A stretch of 5,060 bases of DNA from Chloroflexota bacterium (GTDB taxonomy: Bacteria > Chloroflexota > Dehalococcoidia > SM23-28-2 > RBG-16-64-32): contig JADFRV010000165.1 of the NCBI GenBank assembly GCA_022561095.1, forward strand, positions 1 through 5,060, read 5' to 3'. Below are positions 1 through 4,697 of this stretch, in pieces. Both the position numbers and the translations under genes were made by a program. A model generated the notes under the pieces. The model did no database searches, was not told where the DNA came from, and saw nothing but the letters and a program-made list of their open reading frames with translations. Each line of letters opens with the position of its first letter. The first letter of the stretch is position 1.

Positions 1-2
1 CC

Positions 3-62
3 CCCGACAATTACGACGTCATTGGTTTCTCCCACATCAACCTCCTCAAAAATCCAGCGTGA
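3..62 (+). CDS. Possible 3' end of a convergent plus-strand gene, cut by window edge
   Basis: One plus-strand frame is open from the window edge to TGA at 60-62 and would encode a tail reading PDNYDVIGFSHINLLKNPA. The residue mix is protein-like, with alternating hydrophobic and polar residues, and it would converge on the minus-strand gene that stops at 141. Nineteen codons can be open by chance at about 50% GC, and no family is recognisable. Included only as a possibility. Confidence 0.25.
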   Translation, partial: PDNYDVIGFSHINLLKNPA

Positions 63-140
63 CTGTAGCACCGGTGGGCCGCTTAGTCAACCCAATTATC
101 GTCGTGATTTAGCGTGCCCACGGGTGGCGAGTGGTCACCC

Positions 141-473
141 TCACGAAAAGTAAGAAAGCGTCAGGTGCTTTGCCCAGACGCCTCCCAGGGCCAGCAGGAA
201 GTAGCGCGGTATGCGCCCCGAGACGACGGCGGAGACGTAACCCGTTAATGGGTAACTGGCCATTGGGGCCACTACTCTGATCGGGTAAAAGGGGACCGGG
301 GAAAACGCGAAGAAGACGATAGTCAGCCAGGGCATTCGATTGAAAAGGCGTGTGGACAATCTCATGATGCGCGTGTCTTTGATTTGCGCCACTCTTTTTA
401 GCTGGAAGGTTCGCGTTATGATGATGTGGTCGACAATCGAGGCCAGCATCGTGGCGACGCCGCCCACCAGCGC
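141..473 (-). other. VTT (SNARE-associated/YqaA-type) C-terminal segment within the fusion
   Basis: This is the C-terminal part, residues about 271-380, of the open frame ending at 141. Two hydrophobic stretches lie at about 317-341, containing FFAFSPVPFYPIRVVAP, and at about 345-370, ending GRIPRYFLLALGG. The pattern of Phe-Pro-x-Pro-Phe, an Arg, Ala-Pro, then Tyr-Pro and a Gly-Arg-x-Pro-Arg-Tyr block is what I recognise from VTT/DedA-like integral membrane proteins, where it forms the C-terminal half. The upstream half of such a protein, with its own start, is absent. Codons rare in the neighbouring genes (ATA, AAA, AGA, CTA) appear soon after the switch. The family call is by pattern recognition and needs a profile search. 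Confidence 0.6.
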
Positions 474-1283
474 CATGTCGGTCATAGGGACGATATCGGA
501 GAGGGATGGGTTCGTGGGGGAGCGCGAGCCCCACTGGAAGGCGTGTACGGGGTAGTCCAGGAGGCGAGTCAGGTGGTTGTTGTCGCGGCAGACGTGGAAG
601 AGGTTGAAGGGCGCGCTTTGCGCCGCCGCCAGCACCCGCAGGTCGAAGGGGCGGGCGAAGCGGTCGTAGTCCTCCGGGGAGATATTGTCGGCGCTTCCCC
701 ACTCGACGGTGGCGAAGAAGATGCCGGAGGCGCCGCGCTCCAGGCAGGCAGCGGAGTAGGCGGCCAGCGTTTCGGTGACGGGCGCGAGGGCGGCGAGCAG
801 GTCGTCCGGGGCCTCACGCATCAGCTTCTGGACGTACTTGGTGGAGCCGGTGAGGCGGCTCATCGCCGCCAGGGGCGAGAAGACGGTCTGGATGAAGGGC
901 GCCTCTCCGTTCAGCTCCCCGGCGATGATGGCGAGGGCGTCTAGCTGCTCCCCGTAGGCGCCCCGGCTGACGTCTAGCGGCTGGATACGCCGCAGGTCTG
1001 CGGGAGAGGTGACGCCGGGCTCGATGAGCTTAGGCTGCTGGTAGGGTTGGTCTGACTGTACGTAGCGGGCGCCCCAGTCCTCGGCGTAGTAGCAGGCACG
1101 GGGGTTGACCTTGATGAAGTCCCAATCGTAGCGGCGGTAGGCCTCCAAGGTGGCCTCCGCCAGCCCCTCTGACGACCACTCGCGTGCGAAATCGTGCCAC
1201 CAGGCGGAGACGGGGACGCGGTCGACCTCGTCGCCGCGGAGGGCGGCGAAGACCCGTTCCGGCTTGGACATGTTGTCGCCCAT
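141..1283 (-). CDS. URO-D-superfamily protein fused in frame to a VTT/DedA-like membrane segment (possible chimera)
   Basis: Residues 1 to about 270 resemble the uroporphyrinogen decarboxylase (URO-D) superfamily, a TIM-barrel group that includes HemE and corrinoid methyltransferases such as MtaA and CmuA. Supporting segments are the opening SKPERVFAALRGDEVDRVPV, then FSPLAAMSRLTG, RGASGIFFATVEWG, SPEDYDRFARPFD, FNLFHVC and AFQWGSRSPTNPSLSD. The HemE N-terminal signature PVWLMRQAGRY is absent, so this is not HemE; the substrate is unknown. The last strand-helix units expected of a barrel of about 340-350 residues are missing. From about residue 271 (ALVGGV) the protein becomes hydrophobic and VTT-like to its end at residue 380. 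ATG at 1283 is taken as start; ATG at 1271 is an alternative, and neither has a good Shine-Dalgarno. The barrel is incomplete and the membrane domain lacks its N-terminal half, so the encoded product may be non-functional or an assembly artefact. Confidence 0.65.
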   Translation of the reverse strand: MGDNMSKPERVFAALRGDEVDRVPVSAWWHDFAREWSSEGLAEATLEAYRRYDWDFIKVNPRACYYAEDWGARYVQSDQPYQQPKLIEPGVTSPADLRRIQPLDVSRGAYGEQLDALAIIAGELNGEAPFIQTVFSPLAAMSRLTGSTKYVQKLMREAPDDLLAALAPVTETLAAYSAACLERGASGIFFATVEWGSADNISPEDYDRFARPFDLRVLAAAQSAPFNLFHVCRDNNHLTRLLDYPVHAFQWGSRSPTNPSLSDIVPMTDMALVGGVATMLASIVDHIIITRTFQLKRVAQIKDTRIMRLSTRLFNRMPWLTIVFFAFSPVPFYPIRVVAPMASYPLTGYVSAVVSGRIPRYFLLALGGVWAKHLTLSYFS

Positions 1284-1293
1284 GGCGAGATTT

Positions 1294-1299
1294 AGTGTA
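1294..1299 (-). promoter_or_regulatory. Possible weak -10 element for the URO-D-type gene
   Basis: The minus strand reads TACACT (four of six matches to TATAAT), ending ten bases before the ATG at 1283. Transcription seven bases downstream would leave a leader of about four bases. No -35 hexamer or Shine-Dalgarno was found. The arrangement resembles that at scpA, but the match is weak. Confidence 0.25.
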
Positions 1300-1317
1300 C
1301 GGGAAACGATTGAGGGC

Positions 1318-1352
1318 CGCCAGCCTGCAGGTGGGAGTCAAGCAGGCCGGCG
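1318..1352. repeat. Second hairpin between scpA and the URO-D-type gene
   Basis: CGCC-A-GCCTGC (1318-1328) pairs with GCAGGC-C-GGCG (1342-1352), giving ten pairs, one A-C mismatch and a 13-base loop. It shares the CCTGC/GCAGG core with the neighbouring hairpin at 1372-1409. No T-run follows on either strand. Function unknown. Confidence 0.45.
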
Positions 1353-1371
1353 CACTGATGCGCGGCTGCAT

Positions 1372-1409
1372 GGCGACCTGAAGCCTGCCTGCCGGTAGGC
1401 AGGGTCGCC
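1372..1409. repeat. Strong bulged hairpin downstream of scpA
   Basis: The outer arms GGCGACC (1372-1378) and GGTCGCC (1403-1409) are perfect complements. The inner arms CTGCCT (1385-1390) and AGGCAG (1397-1402) close a six-base loop. The two stems stack with a six-base bulge on one side, giving 13 pairs in all. On the minus strand it starts 30 bases after the scpA stop. No T-run follows, so it is not a standard intrinsic terminator. It may be a REP-like intergenic palindrome or an mRNA 3'-end structure; that is inference. Confidence 0.6.
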
Positions 1410-1438
1410 GCTACATCGCCTGACGACGGAGTTGCGGT

Positions 1439-2167
1439 CTAGGCGGGCTCTGCCGCCGTCTCTACGAGGGTGATGTCGCCGAAGGGGCGGTCCTGCTCCG
1501 CCCATAAGCGGCCGACCTTGATCATCTCCAGCACGGCGAGGAAGAGGACAACGATCTCCGTGCGGGTCTCGCAGGCGACGAGCAGGGGCCGGAAGGCGAG
1601 GCGGCCATGGGAGCGCTCCAGGGCGAGGGAGAGGTCGCCGATCTTTTCGTCAACGGTGACCGGCTCGATCTCGAGGATGGCCTCTTCGGGCTCGGGCGGC
1701 TTGCGGGAGAGCGCCTCCTGGACGGCCTGCATGAGGGTGTCCACGGTAACCCCCTGAAGGCCGGGCGGCAGGGGGATCTCCTTGCCGGGGGCAAGGCGTG
1801 TGTAGGCATGCTGCCCCTTCTCCTCAAGCTCGCCCAGGGCTGCGGCGGCGTCACGAAAGCGCTTGTACTCCTCGACCATGCGGGCGAGCTCGGCTGCGGC
1901 CACACCCTCGTCCGGCCGGAGTTCCTCCATAGGCGGCGAGGCGGAGGGCAACAGGGCGCACGACTTCACGTAGAGCAGCTTGGAGCCTATGAGGATGAAA
2001 TCGGCGAGGGCGTCCGGCTCCAGGTCCTGCTGCGACTCGACGTGCTGCCAGTACTGGTCGGCGACCTGGGCGAGGGAGAGTTCGGTTATGTCGAGTTGCT
2101 CGCGCTCGATCAGGTCGAGGAGCAGATCGAGCGGCCCGGAGAAGCCGTCGACCTTCAGTTCAAGCAT
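1439..2167 (-). CDS. scpA: Segregation and condensation protein A (kleisin of SMC-ScpAB)
   Basis: ScpA bridges the two heads of an SMC dimer and binds ScpB, forming the condensin that compacts and separates bacterial chromosomes. The 242-residue length is typical. The N-terminal SMC-binding domain opens with the signature FSGPLDLLLDLIE (9-21), followed by DITELSLAQVADQY, and by the conserved helix DFILIGSKLLYVKSCALLP (56-74). A charged, less conserved middle section (about 80-160) follows. The C-terminal winged-helix domain spans about 165-237 and contains TRTEIVVLFLAVLEMIKVGRLWAEQ. The start at 2167 matches the family N-terminus; no ribosome binding site precedes it, but a TATAAT does. scpB commonly follows scpA, but here the next gene downstream is a URO-D-type gene after 155 bases, so scpB must lie elsewhere. 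Confidence 0.96.
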   Translation of the reverse strand: MLELKVDGFSGPLDLLLDLIEREQLDITELSLAQVADQYWQHVESQQDLEPDALADFILIGSKLLYVKSCALLPSASPPMEELRPDEGVAAAELARMVEEYKRFRDAAAALGELEEKGQHAYTRLAPGKEIPLPPGLQGVTVDTLMQAVQEALSRKPPEPEEAILEIEPVTVDEKIGDLSLALERSHGRLAFRPLLVACETRTEIVVLFLAVLEMIKVGRLWAEQDRPFGDITLVETAAEPA

Positions 2168-2174
2168 GCCGCTT

Positions 2175-2180
2175 ATTATA
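2175..2180 (-). promoter_or_regulatory. Candidate -10 element of a leaderless scpA promoter
   Basis: The minus strand reads TATAAT, a perfect sigma-70-type -10 hexamer, in otherwise GC-rich sequence. Its last base is eight bases from the A of the scpA ATG at 2167. Transcription beginning about seven bases downstream would start at 2168, right at the start codon. There is no Shine-Dalgarno sequence between the hexamer and the ATG. No good -35 (TTGACA-like) hexamer was found at 16-18 bases spacing, the nearest being ATACCT. The hexamer and its spacing are seen directly; leaderless expression is inferred. Confidence 0.55.
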
Positions 2181-2203
2181 ACGGGGCGAACTGGCTTAGG
2201 TAT

Positions 2204-2248
2204 CCTGCCCCGCCCAGCAGAGCAGAAGCCCCTCCAGAGGCGGGCAGG
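2204..2248. repeat. Inverted repeat between aroF and scpA
   Basis: The arms CCTGCCCCGCC (2204-2214) and GGCGGGCAGG (2239-2248) pair over ten bases with one bulged base and a 24-base loop. On the minus strand it lies 33 bases after the aroF stop and just upstream of the predicted scpA promoter. No T-run follows it, so an intrinsic terminator is not supported. The CCTGC/GCAGG core recurs in the hairpins on the other side of scpA. Confidence 0.55.
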
Positions 2249-2280
2249 CCTGTAGCTACCGAGCCACTCCTAGCCGCGCC

Positions 2281-3336
2281 CTAGCTTGTCTTGACCGCCT
2301 TCTCCAGCTCGTCGATCGGCGGGGCGACGGGCCGGCCCATCGCCTCCGCCAGGGTGCGCACCTGGTCCATCAGCTTCTCGAAGTTGGCCGGGGTTAGGGA
2401 CTGGGCACCGTCGGACAGGGCTTGGTCCGGGTTCGGGTGCACCTCGATGATGAGACCGTCGACGCCGGCGGCCACCGCCGAGAGGGCGATGGGCGGCACC
2501 AGGTACCACTTGCCGGTGGCGTGGCTGGGGTCGCCGATGATGGGCAGGTGGCTCAGCCGCTTGATCACGGGGATCGCGTTCACGTCGAAGGTGAAGCGGG
2601 TGGCCGTCTCGTGAGTGCGGATGCCGCGCTCGCAGAGGATAACGTCGCGGTTGCCGTGGGAGAGGATGTACTCGGCGGCCAGGAGCCACTCCTCGATGGT
2701 GGCCCACATGCCGCGCTTGAGGAGCACGGGCATGTGGGCCTTGCCCACCTCGTCCAGGAGGGCGAAGTTCTGCATGTTGCGGCTGCCTATCTGGAGGATG
2801 TCCGCGAAGCGGGCGACGACCTCCACGTCGCGGGCGTCCATCACCTCAGTGACGATGGGGAGGCCGGTCTCGGCGCGCGCGGCCGCGAGAATCTTGAGCC
2901 CCTTTTCGCCGTGGCCGCGGAAGGCGTAGGGGCTGGTGCGGGGCTTGAAGGCGCCGCCTCTGAGCAGGTGGGCGCCGGCCGCCTTCACCGCCCGCGCCGT
3001 CTCTATCATGTTCTCTTCCGTGTCCACGGAACAGGGGCCGGCCATGGTCACCAACCGGCCGCTGCCGATCTCCACCGGCCCCACCTTGACGACGGTATCA
3101 TCCTCCTTGACCTCGCGGCTGGCGAGCTTGAACGGCTTGCTGACGCGGACGACGGAGTCGACGCCGTCGAGGGCGGCGAACTCGTCGATGAGCTCCGGGT
3201 AGACGGCGCCGAGCACGGCGATGACGCTACGCTCCACTCCCTTGATTAAGTGGTCCTTGAACCCCAGCTCTCTTATGTGTTTCTGGATAGTCAATACCTG
3301 GGCCTCCGTGGCCTCCGTTTTCATCACGATGATCAT
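2281..3336 (-). CDS. aroF: 3-deoxy-7-phosphoheptulonate (DAHP) synthase with N-terminal ferredoxin-like regulatory domain
   Basis: This cytoplasmic enzyme condenses phosphoenolpyruvate with erythrose 4-phosphate to DAHP, the first step of the shikimate pathway. It belongs to the AroA-I-beta type known from Thermotoga maritima. Residues 1 to about 70 form the ferredoxin-like (FL) domain, ending near SVVRVSKPFKLASRE. The TIM barrel follows, with AGPCSVD, RGGAFKPRTSPYAFRG, LLKRG, CERGIRT, DPSHATGK and EVHPNPDQALSDGAQSL. With the start at 3336 the protein has 351 residues, and Cys102, His272, Glu298 and Asp309 fall at the same numbers as the metal ligands of the T. maritima enzyme. An upstream in-frame ATG at 3366 would add ten residues and lacks this support. 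In Thermotoga the FL domain mediates inhibition by aromatic end products, so allosteric control is likely here. A tail of roughly 15 residues (APPIDELEKAVKTS) extends beyond the usual barrel end. It lies directly downstream of aroH. Confidence 0.97.
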   Translation of the reverse strand: MIIVMKTEATEAQVLTIQKHIRELGFKDHLIKGVERSVIAVLGAVYPELIDEFAALDGVDSVVRVSKPFKLASREVKEDDTVVKVGPVEIGSGRLVTMAGPCSVDTEENMIETARAVKAAGAHLLRGGAFKPRTSPYAFRGHGEKGLKILAAARAETGLPIVTEVMDARDVEVVARFADILQIGSRNMQNFALLDEVGKAHMPVLLKRGMWATIEEWLLAAEYILSHGNRDVILCERGIRTHETATRFTFDVNAIPVIKRLSHLPIIGDPSHATGKWYLVPPIALSAVAAGVDGLIIEVHPNPDQALSDGAQSLTPANFEKLMDQVRTLAEAMGRPVAPPIDELEKAVKTS

Positions 3337-3345
3337 GTTGATGGT

Positions 3346-3351
3346 CTCCTT
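3346..3351 (-). promoter_or_regulatory. Shine-Dalgarno site deciding the aroF start
   Basis: On the minus strand AAGGAG lies nine bases before the ATG at 3336. This favours that ATG over the in-frame ATG at 3366, which would place this site inside the coding sequence. Agreement of catalytic residue numbering with the Thermotoga enzyme supports the same choice. Confidence 0.8.
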
Positions 3352-3385
3352 CCCTAGCGAAGTCATAACGTCGAGCTGTTGGCGG

Positions 3386-3757
3386 CTAGCCGGACGGGCT
3401 CTCGAAGTCTGGCCTGAGGACCCTGGCGCCGTGGAGATAGACGTGGGCTATGTCGCTGGCCTTCTTCTCGGTGTTGACGTGGAGGAGGATGCGGAGACAC
3501 ATGGGAAGGGAGCCCGGTACTTGCATCTCGTGTCCACAGAGAAGGGCCACGTCAGTCCAACCCATCTGTCTGGCGGCCAGGGCGGGGAACTCGGCGTTAA
3601 GGTCGGGGCTGCTGGTGAAGAAGGCGGAGGCTACGTCTTCGGAGTTGATCTCGTTCGCTTCGGCCATGGCCTGGAGGAGCTCCGCAGTGGCCTCAAGGAT
3701 CGCCTCGCGGGTGTTGGCCTTAACAGTGGTGGCGCCCCTGACACCTCGAGTCAGCAT
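3386..3757 (-). CDS. aroH: Monofunctional chorismate mutase, AroH class
   Basis: AroH-class chorismate mutase is a small cytoplasmic enzyme, trimeric in Bacillus subtilis, that rearranges chorismate to prephenate, the branch toward phenylalanine and tyrosine. The protein is 123 residues, matching the family. It opens with the hallmark RGVRGATTV, giving Arg7 of the active site. Arg63 is in the B. subtilis position. Cys74, Glu77, Arg89 and Tyr107 match B. subtilis Cys75, Glu78, Arg90 and Tyr108, after a one-residue deletion in the segment RQMGW. The ending HVYLHGARVLRPD is typical. The start at 3757 is set by alignment with the family N-terminus, because no good Shine-Dalgarno sequence precedes it. 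aroF follows 49 bases downstream, so the two are probably co-transcribed. This unfused AroH type is distinct from the AroQ class often fused to DAHP synthase or prephenate dehydratase. Confidence 0.95.
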   Translation of the reverse strand: MLTRGVRGATTVKANTREAILEATAELLQAMAEANEINSEDVASAFFTSSPDLNAEFPALAARQMGWTDVALLCGHEMQVPGSLPMCLRILLHVNTEKKASDIAHVYLHGARVLRPDFESPSG

Positions 3758-3893
3758 GCCTACATCGCCGAGGCCCGGTCCCGACTCGTCGAGGCGCGGG
3801 CCGGCCTGCTAGCCGGGGCCAAATACTCCGGCCCGAGAGCCACCACCATATGCACGGCCGGACGACTCCGACTGTAGTCGAAGCCGAGCAGCC
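3758..3893 (-). other. Gap between trpA and aroH, no gene seen
   Basis: This 136-base GC-rich spacer holds short GC-rich inverted repeats, such as CCGGC/GCCGG around 3800-3818, but none is followed by a T-run on the minus strand, so no intrinsic terminator is supported. No convincing promoter was seen. A 29-codon open frame (3760-3849) lacks runs of Trp, Phe or Tyr codons and is not supported as an attenuation leader peptide. Read-through from trpA into aroH is therefore possible. Confidence 0.5.
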
Positions 3894-4697
3894 CTAAACG
3901 GCAGCTCTCCGCCGGCCGGTAACCACCTCCGCATAACGCTTAACCTTCCCTACTGTTTGGGACGGATCGGAACGGTCGATCACGTCAATGATAGCACTGC
4001 CGATAACGGCGGCTTCCGCGATGCGGCCCACCGCACGGAAGTGCTTGGGCTTAGATATACCAAATCCTACGGCCAGTGGCAAGGGGGTGCGAGCTCGTAC
4101 CCGGTTAACGAAGGAGGAAAGCTGTTTCGGCAACTCCTCCCGCGCGCCGGTCACACCCGTCACGCTGACGCAATAGACGAACCCGGAGGCGAGCCCGGCG
4201 ACGAGCTCGATCCGCTCATCGGTGCTTGTGGGAGCGAGGAGGTATATCAGGTCGAGACCGTTCCGGCGGCAGGCGTCCCGTAAGGGGTGCGACTCTTCCG
4301 GCGGCAGATCGACGGCGATGAGGCCGTCGGCGCCGGCGCTGGCGGCGTCGCGGCAGAACGGCTTGAGGCCGTAAGCGAGGAGCGGGTTGTAGTAGCCCAT
4401 GAAGATCAGCGGCGCGGTGACGCCCTGCGCCCGCAGCTTGCCAGCCACCTCCAGACATACGCCGGGCGTGACGCCGTTGAGGAGCGCCTGATGCGACGAG
4501 CGCTGGATGCTGGGCCCCTCAGCCAGGGGATCCGAGAAGGGGATGGCGAGCTCGATAATGTCAGCGCCGCCCTCGATGAGGGCGGGCACGAGGCGCAGTG
4601 TGTCTTCCACGCTGGGATGGCCGACGGTGAGGAAGGCGACGAGGCCGGTTCGACGCTCGGCCCGCAGACGGGCGAACGAATCGGCTATCCGATTCAC
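3894..4697 (-). CDS. trpA: Tryptophan synthase alpha subunit
   Basis: TrpA is a cytoplasmic TIM-barrel enzyme that cleaves indole-3-glycerol phosphate to indole and glyceraldehyde 3-phosphate and passes indole to TrpB. The 267-residue length is normal. Visible signatures are the catalytic Glu49 in the block IIELAIPFSDPLAEGPSIQ, the loop GVTGA (181-185), and the phosphate-binding GFGIS (211-215) and GSAI (233-236). The position of the second catalytic acid, Asp60 in the Escherichia coli and Salmonella enzymes, is Glu here (codon GAG at 4518-4520). The start is GTG at 4697, preceded by GGGGGTGGCAAC as a likely ribosome binding site, and it overlaps the stop of the upstream CPBP gene by four bases. 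That position is usually occupied by trpB, which is not in this window. Family assignment is secure; the effect of the Asp-to-Glu change is not known from sequence. Confidence 0.97.
   Translation of the reverse strand: MNRIADSFARLRAERRTGLVAFLTVGHPSVEDTLRLVPALIEGGADIIELAIPFSDPLAEGPSIQRSSHQALLNGVTPGVCLEVAGKLRAQGVTAPLIFMGYYNPLLAYGLKPFCRDAASAGADGLIAVDLPPEESHPLRDACRRNGLDLIYLLAPTSTDERIELVAGLASGFVYCVSVTGVTGAREELPKQLSSFVNRVRARTPLPLAVGFGISKPKHFRAVGRIAEAAVIGSAIIDVIDRSDPSQTVGKVKRYAEVVTGRRRAAV

Noticed and set aside
122..140. Hairpin GGGTG/CACCC immediately after the stop of the fusion gene, considered as a terminator.
   Set aside because: The stem is only five pairs plus a G-T wobble, and no T-run follows on the minus strand.
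141..1283. Calling the left gene hemE (uroporphyrinogen decarboxylase proper).
   Set aside because: The HemE N-terminal signature with the PVWxMRQAGRY block is absent, and the C-terminal part of the barrel is missing.
1607..2284. Long plus-strand open frame (225 codons) opposite scpA.
   Set aside because: It lies antisense to a clear scpA, its composition is Gly, Glu, Arg and Leu rich without any recognisable motif, and it is explained by high GC codon structure of the true gene.
2422..3249. Long plus-strand open frame (275 codons) opposite aroF.
   Set aside because: It is rich in Asp, Gly, His, Val and Glu, a typical mirror of a GC-rich gene, and it sits entirely across a well-conserved DAHP synthase.
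3337..3366. In-frame upstream ATG at 3366 as the start of aroF.
   Set aside because: The AAGGAG site would then lie inside the gene, and catalytic residue numbers match the Thermotoga enzyme only with the start at 3336.
3760..3849. A 29-codon minus-strand open frame ending just before aroH, considered as an attenuator leader peptide.
   Set aside because: It has no run of Trp, Phe or Tyr codons (one Tyr only), no clear ribosome binding site, and is rich in Arg, Ala and Ser as expected of random GC-rich sequence.
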